From contig JALJCQ010000009.1 in the NCBI GenBank assembly GCA_023091665.1, forward strand, positions 2,852,001 to 2,916,000: a stretch of 64,000 bases of DNA, written 5' to 3'. This DNA is from Pythium myriotylum. Taxonomy: Eukaryota; Oomycota; Peronosporomycetes; Pythiales; Pythiaceae. Below the pieces are notes generated by a model. It was not told the DNA's origin. It did no database searches and saw only the letters and a program-made list of their open reading frames with translations. The position numbers and the translations under genes were made by a program. Positions 1 to 11,711 of this stretch are shown here, one piece after another. How positions within the stretch are numbered: the first letter of the stretch is position 1; every line of letters begins with the position of its first letter.

Positions 1-468
1 TGTACAAGCGAGACCTCACAGATCTTCCTAGGATCGACCAACTTGTGATCGATGACTGTCTCTGGTCGGAGACCTCGTTTTCGGCGCTCATTGACGCTTT
101 GAGCGACCCTACGCACTCTCTTGCTGAGTCGCTGCAGGTGCTCAAGGTTCGAATCTCAAATTTCGAACCCGTCGTAGACTGTAGCTTTGCTCGAATGCTT
201 GCTTCCAATCGCCGGCTTGTTTGGTTCCGCTTTGTTGGTTCGGGAATCACCGAGCCGACCGTGGGTGAGACCAACGGGGTATTCCTGGATCGAATCAAGA
301 GGCGACTGACAGTCCGAAAGAAGGCTGCGTTCCTGAGCTGCCTGGATCTTGTGCAGGAGCCCCTGTGAATCCAGCGTCGTGGCAAATATCTTCCGCTTCG
401 CCATGGACCCAGAGATCCGCCACGCCGATGGTGAGCCTCACTCAGTTCCATCGCCTCATCGATTATAA
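1..468 (+). pseudogene. 3' end of an LRR-like family gene, frameshifted, cut by window edge
   Basis: The reading frame is open from base 3 and runs to a TGA at 366-368. The segment 'KKAAFLS' near its end matches the C-terminal 'HKLAFLS' / 'HKMAFLS' motif of the next two genes downstream. The expected closing block resumes one frame over at 367 ('VVANIFRFA', matching 'VLALVFEFAA' in the neighbour) and ends with TAA at 466-468. Removing one base near 366 restores a gapless 14-residue spacing identical to the neighbour's. This is therefore a family member with a +1 frameshift beside a CCCC run, either a real lesion or a sequencing error. The 5' part lies outside the window. Function unknown. Confidence 0.6.
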
Positions 469-509
469 TTCGACCTTCGAAATGTAATCGGTCGACAGCT
501 CCCTCCGAA

Positions 510-2921
510 ATGGCATCCATGACGAAAACCTCGTCCCGGGCTGCAGCGATGGAGACCGTGCTTCGCCCGTGGCTCACGACCGTGGACGCGGCGCTGCCGC
601 CTCGCGCCTCTCGCTTCCCGTTCGCCCGAGCGAGCGCTCTGTCGCAGTGGCGCGTGGCCGTCTACGGCGACTGCAACTTCGACAACCGGTCGGCGGCGAT
701 GCGGCGGCCGCCGATCCGCGTGCCGGTCAAACTCGCGCACCACAAGCAGCGGCAGTTGCGCGAGGCCTTCTCGCTGTTTGCGCTCGCTCTGCACGTGGAC
801 AGAGAAGCCTTTGCAGAGCTTGTGAGTCGCGAAGTCAAGTCGTTGCGAGGCCTGAGAACGAGGGTGCCGTTCGGAGCTTGTGAGAAGCTACGCTTGCGAC
901 TCAAGGCTGACTTGAAGAGCGACACTCCGCCCGAGTCGGGATTCTATTCGAGTCTGCTTCAAGAGCAGATCTCCAGTGACGCGTACAACAGCGCGCGGCG
1001 AGAGTTACTGGAGGGCGTTGGGGAGGCTGAGGGAGCCAAGGTCGAACTGGCTCTGAAGCTGCGGATGTGTCGCGGTGAGACCAATTGGGACCCGTTGAAC
1101 GCGACGCCGCTCGTGAGCACGCTCGTATCAATCGATCGGAACCTCTTCGACGTCGTGGAGCTTACGCTGGTGATCACGACTGCCGACTGCGATGAGGACT
1201 CTCTGACTGCGCTGTTTCGGGAAATCCGCTCGTTTCGTCACCAGGCCAACGTCCACATCCGCATGGAAATGCCATGCGAGTCGGCGGATATCATGAACGT
1301 CATCCACTGGAAAACCGTATTCGACTTGGCTGCGAGGAGGAGATTCTCTGGTTTTGAAGATGTCGTTGGGCGGGAGTGGAAAGTTTCTATTGCGTGTGGG
1401 CATGGAGTCAATGTGCGAGGCATCCCGTTGGCGTCGAGCGCGGCTCCAGTCGTTGGTGGCTTCTCAGGTCTCGCGCACTGTTCAGACTTTGTCACGTCTG
1501 TGCGTGTCGAAATGGGACTCGAGGATGCCCGAGACGAGCGACATATCCGAGCCAAGTGGTTTGGGTATTTGCTCCGATCAGGTGGAGTGAAGAAGCTCTC
1601 GCTGGATGACGAGTGCCTCACAATGGAAGACGTCGAGTTGATGGAGTCTGTGTACTCCGCACCGACGCGGAAGGAGCGGCTTCGGGTTTTGTGGGAAGAA
1701 GAGTGGCATAACTTGGACTTGGAGAATGCGACCGACGACGACACTGCTCGAAGGCTCCTGCCTGACCAGAACGAGGTGATTGGAATGATGCACGATATCT
1801 TGGCTGATGAAGACGACGAACCGTATGATAGTGTTGATGTGTTCATCGTCAGCTACGGTCAGTGTGGTATCGACCGTGGACTTCTACCCATGATCAGAGC
1901 CATGGACGAAGCAGCGGCAGCACTTCCAGAACCAGAACCTGCTCTCCGATCACTCCACTTGTACTTCCGGAGCGGTTTCGAGACCTCATTTGCAATGGTC
2001 CGACTGATCACCGTTATCGGGGCGACGTTAGAGGAGCTCAGTCTGGAAATGGAAGAGACGGGCATTTTAATGGCGGTGCTCGTAGTCATTCTGGAGTCAT
2101 GTCCAAACTTGCGTCGGCTGACCGTCAAGGCTCTCGGTATTAGTGCGCACGACGATATGCTCCGGCTTTCGCTGCCTAGAGAAACAGCTCATCCGCTGGA
2201 GAGTGTGACGATTGAAGTGGCGATGTCTGAAGACGGGGCCGGATTCAAAGGCTTCTGCGAAATGCTCGGGTGGTACGGTGCTAACCTTAAAGAGCTAGAG
2301 ATACGAGGCCCACAAAGGACGACAAGAAGTGATGAAGGCGCAGCAGCTCTCACCCGAGTGCTGCAGCAGCGGCTGCCGTGCCTCACCAAGCTCCATGTCG
2401 CCGGGTTCAATGGGTCCTATCTCGAATGTCTGAAAGCTCTTGACGGCCCTGGCAGTCGAAAAGTTGACTCACTCGTTCTCGAAAACAATGCGTGGGAGAG
2501 CGAATCGTGGGTCGAACTTATGGCTGTGCTCAAGACGCCGAGCCACCCACTTGCAAGATCTCTCCATACACTTCATATACGAGCAGGCTTTCACAAGCTG
2601 GAGGACCTCCATGTGCTAGCAGATATGCTCAACCACAACCATTTCCTGGTCGATGTCTTCGTCGACCGGCCGCTTCTCCGAGGTAACCAGGCACAGTTTA
2701 TCGAGGCAACGCAAGTGACAAGCGGCTGCGCCGTCCACCACCGCGCGAGCGGTCTCCCGTTGCGCCACAAGCTCGCTTTTCTCAGTGGCGTTGCCACGTC
2801 CCCCGTCCATATAGATATCCATGTGCTCGCTCTCGTATTTGAGTTTGCCGCGATCCCAAAGACGCGCTCGCTACAGCTTGCGGGCCACGATCTTTTCTTC
2901 GAAGTCCTCCGTTCTAATTGA
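510..2921 (+). CDS. LRR-like family protein (intact member), 803 aa
   Basis: Single open frame of 803 codons. No catalytic domain is recognised. The N-terminus has a conserved helical block (residues 14-25 'METVLRPWLTTV', then 'QLREAFSLFALAL'). The second half carries irregular leucine-rich repeats of the type 'L.EL.LEM....' and 'CPNLRRLTVKALGI'. The C-terminus ends with a family motif, 'HKLAFLS', followed by 'LALVFEFAA', also seen in the genes on either side. The start at 510 gives the longest frame; the ATG at 549 (residue 14) lines up with the start of the downstream paralogue and may be the true one. It lies between two broken paralogues in the same orientation, so this is a tandem array. 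A protein-interaction role is inferred from the LRRs only. Confidence 0.85.
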   Translation: MASMTKTSSRAAAMETVLRPWLTTVDAALPPRASRFPFARASALSQWRVAVYGDCNFDNRSAAMRRPPIRVPVKLAHHKQRQLREAFSLFALALHVDREAFAELVSREVKSLRGLRTRVPFGACEKLRLRLKADLKSDTPPESGFYSSLLQEQISSDAYNSARRELLEGVGEAEGAKVELALKLRMCRGETNWDPLNATPLVSTLVSIDRNLFDVVELTLVITTADCDEDSLTALFREIRSFRHQANVHIRMEMPCESADIMNVIHWKTVFDLAARRRFSGFEDVVGREWKVSIACGHGVNVRGIPLASSAAPVVGGFSGLAHCSDFVTSVRVEMGLEDARDERHIRAKWFGYLLRSGGVKKLSLDDECLTMEDVELMESVYSAPTRKERLRVLWEEEWHNLDLENATDDDTARRLLPDQNEVIGMMHDILADEDDEPYDSVDVFIVSYGQCGIDRGLLPMIRAMDEAAAALPEPEPALRSLHLYFRSGFETSFAMVRLITVIGATLEELSLEMEETGILMAVLVVILESCPNLRRLTVKALGISAHDDMLRLSLPRETAHPLESVTIEVAMSEDGAGFKGFCEMLGWYGANLKELEIRGPQRTTRSDEGAAALTRVLQQRLPCLTKLHVAGFNGSYLECLKALDGPGSRKVDSLVLENNAWESESWVELMAVLKTPSHPLARSLHTLHIRAGFHKLEDLHVLADMLNHNHFLVDVFVDRPLLRGNQAQFIEATQVTSGCAVHHRASGLPLRHKLAFLSGVATSPVHIDIHVLALVFEFAAIPKTRSLQLAGHDLFFEVLRSN

Positions 2922-3230
2922 GCTTCACAGCGTCCAACATCCATCGACATTGACTAGTTCTCTCCTGTCGGATATCCACCAATTTTGACCCAGCAGGTCG
3001 TCAGAGGATCCTCTAAGACGAAGAGAAGCCTCGACGCCACCGGGGAGCTCTGCAACATTGATTGCCCGCTCACGATCGAAAATAATGTACTGTCTACCAA
3101 TTGACTTGATTTCACTATGCTCTCCCGAGCCGCACCACCCATTTGGAGGACAGCCCCGTCCGAGTGGTTTTGTGACGCGCGGGGGTGATGAGCTCACTGC
3201 GCATTCCGCCTCTTCCCGCGCCCTCGCCTC

Positions 3231-5633
3231 ATGGAGCCGCTGCTGCGCGCGTGGCTCGCGCGCGTGGACCACTTGCTGCCCACGCAGGCGGTGAGTCCCG
3301 GCAACAGCGCCGACCGCGCGCCTGCGTGGCGCGTCGCAGTGTACGGCGGCGACGGCGTCGGCAAGGGACGCGCGGTGCCGGCGCGCAGACAGGTCGAGAT
3401 CGATGACGGGCTCACGCTCGACGAGGAGTGAGAGTTGCGCGAGGCCCTGGAGCTCTGCGCGCTCGCGCTGCGCGTGGACCAGCACGCGTTCATGGCCGCG
3501 CTCACGCGTGGCATGGAGTGGATCAAGCGCCAGTGGACGTACGAACCGTTCGCCGAGCACGAGCGGCTCCAGGTCCAGGTCTCGCCCGACCTTCGCTCGC
3601 GCGAAGGCACCATGTTCCGCGGGTTCCTGCGGGATCTCGATGATGAGACTGCGAGCGCGGAGTTCAAAGCGGCACGAAGCAGCCTGCTAGCCATGGGCGG
3701 GATCACACAGCCCGTTGGTCCGCTGCTGGAGCTGCTCGTGCAGCTCGAAGTGTATCCGCTAAAAGGCAAGATCTCGTCGCTCGTGGAGGTGATGCAGTGC
3801 TTCAGTCGAGAGTCGTTCTACGTCTCGCGCATCGCCGTGCTTCTTGTGACGCCAAAGATCAACATCGCTGAGGCGACTGAGCTGCTCCGCGTCGTCCATT
3901 CCTTCCGCGACACGGCTCGCATCGACATCCACGTGGACATCCCCGCTGGCTTCCAGGACCACACCAGCCTCACCCGGTGGAAGGCACTCTTTGATTTGGC
4001 TGCGCGCAAGTCTTTCGCGGATCCTGCACTCGACGGCTTGAACGAGTACACAGTCTCCGTTGAGTTTGGCGACCAAGAGTATCGGAACCACAGGATGCCC
4101 CTGCAGGCCAAAGCCACCACTGCCACGGCTTGTCTCTCTGCTCTCGCCCACGTCGGCAGCCACGTGACGTCAGTTACGACGACCATGGCGATGCAAGTCC
4201 ACAAGAAGGACCGCCACGTGCGTGCAAAGTATCTTGGCTACATGTTACGCATCGGGACGCTGAAAGAACTGACGGTGAAAGAGCAGTGCCTCTCCGACGA
4301 CGACGTCGACCACATTCTTGGGGTCTACTGCAACACCTCACACAAAGAGTGTATCCGCGCACTCTGGGAGGAGCCGTGGCATGGGTCGGAAAAGGCTGGC
4401 GAGTTCGAAAGGGAAGATGCCGAAAGGCTGGTCCCGGACCGACAGGAAGTGATTGGCGTCATGCAAGATATTGTCGAAGGTGATGATGTTAAGGAAGGGG
4501 ACGAAACTATCGACGTGTTTCTGATTGGGTACGGGCAGTGTGGAGTCGAACGTGACATGCTTCCACTTGTTCGCGAGGTGGAAGACGCGACGAAGGAACT
4601 CGCGCTGCCAGATCCGTCTCTGAAGTCATTGACTCTTAAATTCATGAACGGGAAGGAGACATTGCAATCCATCATCCGTTTAGTTGGGGTTGTCGGTCGA
4701 CGATTGGAAGAACTCACTCTCGATCTCCAAGAAGGAGCCTTCCCACTCATGATGATTCTTCTCGTTTTGGAGTCCTGTCGCGGCTTGCGAAAGCTCACAA
4801 TCAAGGCTCTCGGGATTGCTGTGCAAGATGACTCGCTTCCACCAATGCCGCTTGGGACCCAGCGCCATCGCCACCTAGTGAGCCTGTCGATTGAGCTCGC
4901 TACGTTTGAAAATACCGGAGGTCTGTAGGGATTGTGCGATTTTCTGGGGCACTACACGCCGGCACTCAAGGAGTTTGAGCTCGACGCGACTCCGGTTTCG
5001 CGAGCTCAGCCGGGTAACATTGCAGCTATTGAGAAACTGCTCACACAGCACATGCCATGCCTGGAGAAGCTCCGTGTTCGTGGCTTCAACCCAGGGTTCT
5101 TGAAAACGCTGTGGGACTCCGAACGGCCAGGGCCGCGCAACATCCGAGAGCTCTACCTCGAAAAGCTCAAGTGGAACAAATTCATGTGGGGCGAATTCAT
5201 GGCAGCTCTCGCGAATCCTCGCCACCCACTGGCGCGATCCGTCCACACGCTTCACCTGATGCTTGGAGGCTCTGAGAACCTCAACTCGCTGGCGGCCATG
5301 CTCCAACAGAACTCGTACATCTCAAACGTCTCCATCACAGTCCCCAGAGCAGCGAGTTCTGCTCCCAGGATCATTGCAAGCTGCCAAGCAACCAACGGCC
5401 TCCAGCTTCAGCAGCGACTCTCCCCGCGCCACAAGATGGCGTTCCTCAGCGTGATCACCAAGTCGGCCATCCCGTGGGAATCGCACGTCATGTCGATGAT
5501 CTTCAGCTTCGCAGCTCCAACAGCGACACGATTCGTGCGACTCTACCTGGCCAACTCGAGCGAAGCCGGCGAGCGCGACGAGGCTCTCGAGCGACTCATC
5601 GCGCACTATGACCCGGGCCTGCGCCTCGGCTGA
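3231..5633 (+). pseudogene. LRR-like family paralogue interrupted by two in-frame stop codons
   Basis: One continuous reading frame of about 800 codons aligned with the 510-2921 gene throughout, but interrupted by TGA at 3429-3431 and TAG at 4926-4928. Both stops fall inside conserved blocks: after the first the frame continues 'ELREALELCALAL' (paralogue 'QLREAFSLFALAL'), and the second sits in 'GL*GLCDFL' where the paralogue has 'GFKGFCEML' (a Lys codon to TAG is one substitution). No frameshift occurs over 2.4 kb, so the lesions are point nonsense mutations. It begins 'MEPLLRAWLARVDHLLP', like residue 14 onward of the paralogue, and ends with the family block 'HKMAFLS ... MIFSFAA'. This could be a young pseudogene or, less likely, a readthrough gene. 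Confidence 0.8.
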
Positions 5634-6128
5634 GCGTCTTCGTCTGGCGTAATCTCACTGTGTGGAGTGTGTGTATACAGTATCTGAAAAAGGAAAACAT
5701 GGGTGGCGAGACAAGTGACTGAAGGCTCCGTTGAGACAGTGCTGCGGCCAAATGGACTCTTCCCACTTCAACTTGTCTCCTCAATACCAAGCGTGGTCTC
5801 GAAAGCGATGAGTTCCGCCGTCGGGGGATTTGTCACGGGCGCAATCATGTAGCCATGTTTGCGCCCACAACGATCACTGCATCAGTCTCTTTTCAACCAA
5901 TCGAAACGTATCTTCCGCCCCGATTATGCCACCCGTGATTGCATCACGCGACCTGTTTCTACCAATCATATCGTTCGATGAGTCAAACCACGAAATCCAC
6001 ATCGACCATTGGCTGAAATCGCGCGCGTGTGTCACGTGTTGATGGAAACATCGGCACCGGGAGCTCCTCAGCAGCTCATTCTCGCATTCGCCGCGTCGAG
6101 CCCACTAGTCCAAGCCCCGCTCGCCACC
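5634..6128. other. Intergenic gap, upstream of the Mpo1-like gene
   Basis: No coding sequence or repeat recognised. The last bases before the downstream start, 'gctcgccaccATGGG', give a good eukaryotic start context. Confidence 0.5.
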
Positions 6129-6798
6129 ATGGGCCGCATCTCCGACCGCTTCAACCTCGAGAAGCAAGTGACCTTCTACATGTCGTACCACGACAATGAA
6201 GTCAACCAGTGGATCCACCTCGCGTGCATCTGGCCTATCCTCATCTCGGCCGTCTGCATGCTCGCCGAGTCGGCGCCGCTCGCCGACCAGCCGGCCTTCC
6301 TGCAGAACCTGCCGTTTGGTGAGTACATGGTGCTCAACTACTCGGCCGTCGGCGCCGCCATCTACATGGCCTGGTACATCGCGCTCGACCAAATGTAAGT
6401 GCTTGTTATCGGAGACCTTGAGCGGTGTTCATTCACGAGACTGACGCGCATGGCATGGTACCAGTGCTGGCACGCTCGGCGCCGCGCTCGTCTTCGCGTC
6501 CTACATCTTCGCCAACTACTTCGCGCAGACCGCGCCGCTCAACTACGGCGTCCCGGGCTGGCAGATCGCGCTCCCCGTCCACGTCGTGGCCTGGATCGCG
6601 CAGTTCATCGGCCACGGCGTCTTCGAACGCCGCAAGCCCGCGCTCTTCGACAGCCTCGACCAGGCGCTCGTCACGGCGCCTATGTTCGTGCTGCTCGAGA
6701 TCCTCTTCCCGCTCGGCTACCGCCCGAAGATGTACGAGCGCGTGATGAAGCAGGTCAAGATCAACGTGAAGAACTTCAAGGCCACCAAGACGCTGTAG
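6129..6798 (+). CDS. Mpo1/DUF962-like membrane dioxygenase, one intron
   Basis: Two exons, 6129-6394 and 6465-6798, join to a 199-aa protein; the codon at the junction (AT|T) is split in phase 2. The start at 6129 has a strong context and puts 'MGRISDRFNLEKQV' directly before the conserved 'YMSYHDNEVNQWIHL'. This H-x4-N-x3-H block, and the later 'QFIGHGVFERRKPAL', are hallmarks of the Mpo1 (YGL010w, DUF962) family, ER membrane proteins that in yeast alpha-oxidise 2-hydroxy fatty acids from sphingoid-base breakdown. Four hydrophobic segments are visible, including one just after the intron. The length is normal for the family. The enzymatic role here is by family inference. Confidence 0.85.
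6395..6464 (+). other. Spliceosomal intron of the Mpo1-like gene
   Basis: 70-nt intron with donor GTAAGT at 6395 and acceptor CAG ending at 6464. Removing it joins 'WYIALDQ' to 'IAGTLGAALVFAS' in one frame and removes an in-frame stop just after the donor. Confidence 0.85.
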
Positions 6799-7122
6799 GT
6801 CGAATACAGCGTCAACGGCCGCTGACCGCACCTCGCAAGTCAAATTCTGTACCTACGATACCCGAAATATACACACATTTGATTTTTCAGGAGTTTGTCG
6901 CTGGTTGTTCTGATCTTCCAAACCTCTCTGCGACGTTAATTGTACAAGAGTATCGCGACTGTAGCCATGAAGACCATCTTTTGGTTTGTGGTGTGACGCG
7001 CCAAGAGATTGTTTAAAGAACCAAGCCTATCAATAGAGAATGCATATCATAGCATTGAATTTGATAATGTAAAGAGCGAGAAAGGGGATAATGAAAGTTG
7101 TCCTGCGCGAGTTGCTTGACGG
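6799..7122. other. 3'-3' gap between convergent genes
   Basis: AT-rich sequence between the Mpo1-like stop and the ABC transporter stop. Nothing coding seen; it must hold both polyadenylation sites. Confidence 0.5.
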
Positions 7123-10100
7123 TTAGCGTTTCTGGTGATTGATGAACCTCAACGAGAAGAGCGCGAGCAGGCGGAAGCCAATGATGCAGCCAATCAACAC
7201 CAGCAGATTGCGCGTGAGGTCGTGATACTTCATGTTGAAGACCATCTCGACGTAGTGCTTGATCGTGATTTGACCCAGCTGGACTGGGGCGCCCTTGAGA
7301 GCGTCGCAACCGAGATTCGAGCCATTGGGTGTTGGACAGTCGGCGAGGACGACAGCGACGAGGTTTGAGAGCGCGTACCGCTGCGGTGTGATCGTATAGA
7401 GCCATTTGTAGCCCTTAGGAATCGCTGCTGCTGGAGGGTTGAAGCCCATGAAGTTGAATGTGATCGAGGTGAAGAGCACACCAAAGAGTGAAGCGATCTC
7501 AATGCTCGGGAGTGCGTACGCGAAGAGCTGGCCGAGGTATGTCTGCATAAGCACGAAGAGGTTAAGGTAGATCCCGAAGAGCACCGAAGCCTTGTTGCCA
7601 GTGAAACCCACGAACGGGTAGTAGATGACCGTGAAAAGGACGGTGCGAGCAATGACGAAGGGGATTTCGGCGAGTGTCGAGCCAATGAAGTACCAGAACG
7701 GATGATACATCTGCGCAGCCTGCTCACGGTAGAAAGAGACGCGTTCTTCTGCTGCCATCGGGATCGCACCGTTGAAAGAGATCATGCTGACGAAGGCTGA
7801 TGAGAGGAAAATCATACCGACAGCGCTGTTCACGCCTTGGTACGAAGCGTATTCTGAGTCGACAAAGATGCCACCGAAAATTAGAGCGAGCACCACACCG
7901 GTCACAGCAGGGACGACCGTGTAGGATGTGGTTCGCCAGTACATCACGAAAAAGCGCTTGACCACAAACTTCATTTGGGTGAGATGGCTCGCAGCGTAGT
8001 GGTGTGAGAACGACACCGGTGCAGTGTCAGGCAACGGAAGACCAACACCCTCCTTCGCAAGCTCTTCGTCTACCAAGGCTCGCAGCGGGCTCGCAAGGTA
8101 TGTCGCGGTGAAGTCGGTCGAAACAGTGTTGCCAACGCCAGCGCCGATGCACTCGAGCATCCATGTAGACGGGTTATAACTTGGAGGAATCTTGGAGACG
8201 CCTTGGATACCTTCGAAATAGTTGATCAGTGTCGAGCAGTCCTTGCCCAGGTCACCATGGAATACAGTCTGACCACCAGTCTTGAGCAATAGCAAGCGGT
8301 CAAAGAGCGAGAAGATCTCCGTCGACGGTTGGTGAATCGTGCAAACGATTGTGCGGCCACTCAGTGCTACCTTGCGTACACCCTCCATGATAGCCTTGGC
8401 TGAACGGGCATCAAGTCCACTGGTTGGCTCGTCCAAGAAGAGCACACTCGGTTTTGCACAAAGCTCGACCGCAATCGTAATTCGCTTGAGCTGTTCAGTC
8501 GATCGACCGTGGATCTGCTCGTACTTCAGCGACTTCAAGTCGAGGAGCTCGATAATTTCTTTCACCGTCGCACGTTTTTCCTTGTCCGATACTTGTTGAG
8601 GCTGGCGAAGGAATGCGCTGAACATGAGGGCTTCACGCACAGTCGCTGATTCACAATGGATATCGGTCTGTTCACAGTATCCCGTGCACCGCTGGATGAT
8701 CTTTTTGGTCGCCGGATGCCCGTTGAGAAGAATTTGCCCCTTTATTGTGCCACCAGTTTTCCGACCAGCGATCACATCCATGAGGGTTGTCTTGCCTGCA
8801 CCTGACGATCCCATGAGAGCCGTCATTGTTCCAGGCGAAGCATACCCACTGATGCCCTTGAGCAAATCAATGGTCTCATTCTTGTTCGACGGGTTCGGCA
8901 CAGTGTACCAGAGATCTTTGAAAGCGAGTGTTACCGGAGTGACCGTGAACTTGCTTTCAGCAGGCTCGTCCGCTTCCGCAATCGGGATGACCTTGGATGA
9001 ACTCTGGCTAATCGACATGCGCTCGATCTGGTCGTATACATCAGTCGACGTCACCGTCTGCGCGCCGGATGAGTGCGTCTCATATCGTTTGTACTCGAGG
9101 GCCATCGTTGCAATAAAAATGCAGAAGAGTGTCACAGCACAAAGGTAAGCAATGCCGGCGCCGATCCAGAATTTCTCTGACGGCACTGCAAAGAGCGAGA
9201 GCGAGTACTTGCCCATCTGCTTACCAGTGAGTTGGCAATAGTTGACCCCGTCGTAGATACAGGTCTCGAACTCCTCGTTACGATATTGGTTGACGACTAG
9301 AGCACGGATAGCCCAAGCAATCGGGTCAAGCCAATACACCCAAATAAAATAGTCCGGGATGTGGTTCTTGGTGACGATAAAGCCAGCAAACAGCACAAAG
9401 ATTCCGATGCTTAATACCGAAATGGGCTTGCCCGTATGCATGTCCTTGCACACGGCTGATAGCAGGAAAAAATACGACGTGAAAGCCATATTGGACAGGA
9501 ACAGGAGGAAGAGGAACATGCAAAATGCCCCCGCATCAGCCACCAATCCGCAGAGCCAGTAAACCAACGTGCCGAAGAGGATAGTCTCGACCAGAGCCAT
9601 GGGCATCTTGCTGAGCACAAACGAAATCGTGTAGGTAGACGACCGCATAAAATTGGCCCCGCGCTGCTTGTAAAAGACGTCACGCCCGGCAAAGAATGTG
9701 GCCAACTCTGAGAGCTGGCCCATCGAGAGAAACATGACAGCGCCGAAAAGTGTACCCATCATAATTTGAGATTGCGAGGCTGGGATGTTGTAGAAAAGCG
9801 AGCCGTTCAGCAAGCCCATGATGACAACCATGAACATCCGCGCCCTGATGAACGTGAGGTTGCGGCTCGTGAGCAAAAAGTCTCGCTGGATGAGTGTCTT
9901 AAAGCTCGCCAGATGGCCTTGTCGGAACGCCTTGCGCATATCCATGAAGTCGTCTGCGCTTTTAATGAGCGCTTCCGCAACTGGGTTATTGAGGTGTTCC
10001 ATGGGATTGGAGACACACGAAAGGCGTCGCCGAGTTGTTGAGGCGAGATTGGCGCTGGCTCTGCGCCGACTTCCTCGTACTGAATCTGCTCCTTCGTACC

Positions 10101-11144
10101 GATGTCGAGCAAAAAGTCAGCGATATCACGACGCGGCGGACACACTAAACCGAATCCCTTGAAATAGTCGAGCACTTCTTCTCGCGGGCCATGGTAGATG
10201 ATTTCTCCTTCGTTGATAATGAGCACTTCATCAAAGAGATCAAACACTTCGGGCGAGGGTTGCAAGAGCGAGATCACGATGGTCTTGTTGAGTTGCTTCG
10301 CAAGGCTGCGCTGGGTCTTAATGATGTCGAAGGTCGATGCACTGTCGAGACCTGTGGAGATCTCGTCCATGATCAGCACGCTCTTCATCCCGAACATCAT
10401 CTCACCCGTGGTGACGCGCTTGCGCTGGCCACCCGAGACGCCTCGACGCATCGCGTCGCCCACGATCGTATCCTTACACGTGTTGAGACCGAGATGTTGG
10501 ACAATGATGCGAGGCATAACTCTTGAGACTTCCTCGACCAGCTCGATCGCGATCTTATTGTCGCCAGGTGTGCCCTGGTTCAGCATGCCTTTCTCGAGAT
10601 CCTGGAGTTTGCCGCCACCGTTACAGGCATGGGCAAACTCAAGAGTCTCCTGGACCGTGAGTGTTGGCAAGTGGCGGTCGTGCTGGTCGACGTATGCGAC
10701 GAACTGCGGCAGCCGTGAAAGCAGTTCTTCTCTCGTGCGACCGTTGAACGTGATCTCTCCAGTCATCTTGACATCCTTCTCCAGCGGGAACCGGCCGCTC
10801 AGGATCTTCATGAGCGACGACTTGCCCGAACCTGGCTGTCCGAGCACAAGCGTGATGGTGCCTGGACGGAACACACCTGAAACCTTGTTGAGGATGGCCT
10901 TTTGCGTCGGGAACTGGGGCTTGGTGGCACAGTTGGGCAGCACGCGGCCGCCTGGTAGTGGGTTCTTCGCGCGCTTGGCGAGGTCCACGGTGATGGAGAG
11001 GTCTCGGTAGCGCACTTCGACCATCGGGAAGGGCCTCTGCGTGGCCTTTTGCACCGTTGTCGAGATGTTTTCGTGGAACTGCTCGGGACTGAGCGCCTGG
11101 AGAGGGCTCGGCCCGGCCGACTCGGCCTGCTTCTTCCTCGTCAT
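7123..11144 (-). CDS. PDR-type (ABCG full-size) ABC transporter with a single frameshift
   Basis: Plasma-membrane multidrug exporter family with NBD1-TMD1-NBD2-TMD2 order. NBD1: Walker A 'GQPGSGKSS' (residues 102-110), signature 'VSGGQRKR' (236-243), Walker B 'SVLIMDE' (255-261). NBD2: Walker A 'GSSGAGKTT', a degenerate signature 'STEQLKRIT' as is usual for the second PDR site, and Walker B 'SVLFLDEPTSGLD'. About twelve hydrophobic segments follow the two NBDs. ATG at 11144; stop at 7123-7125. The frame breaks near 10000-10015, between 'LGDAFRVS' and 'MEHLNNPVAEAL'. Total length is 4022 nt, so one added base would give an uninterrupted protein of about 1340 aa, the normal PDR size. This is either a 1-nt deletion allele or a sequencing error. 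Divergent from eIF3b. Confidence 0.9.
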
Positions 11145-11711
11145 GCCGTCTTTTTCTCCTTCTCTGCTGGTGGAGTCCTGCCGCTCGCCCGAGACTTGGA
11201 GAAGTGAACTCCCAGTCGAGTCGCCACTGCTATATCAGGCGATCTGGCGCGGTGGTTTCGCCATGTCCCCGACCAGCGAACCACCGGGAGGAGAGAGCGA
11301 GGCAACGCTCGATCCCATGTGACGACAAGCCCATCAACGCGAGCTGAGGGTGGGACGTTGTCATCCCTCTACAGAGGCATCTCTCTCCACAGGAGACGCC
11401 CTCTTTAGCGCAGCAACCGCCGCAGTCAGGGAAAACGGAGATCGCATCGCACCAGCCCATGCCACTAGCACTTTAAGTTCGAAAATGGCAATTCCCAAAC
11501 ACTTGTCGTCTATTGTTTCGATAGTCTGCCAATTTTAGAGTCTACTATACCAATAAAAGCAACTCTGCCGTCTATAAAGTTGGTTTCATAGTCTACTTGA
11601 CAAATATAATCTACCCACATGTCTACTTATGGAATAAAGCGAAACACGCGCCTGGAATGGCTGGTGAGAAGCTCACTTGAGCAAGAGATCAACCCCCCCC
11701 CGAGCGACACC
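11145..11711. promoter_or_regulatory. Divergent intergenic region between ABC transporter and eIF3b
   Basis: 567 bp between two opposed starts, so it should contain both promoters and 5' UTRs. The eIF3b-proximal half is AT-rich with repeated 'gtctac' words; no defined site could be assigned. The eIF3b frame is open upstream to 11619, but its conserved start is at 11712. Confidence 0.5.
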
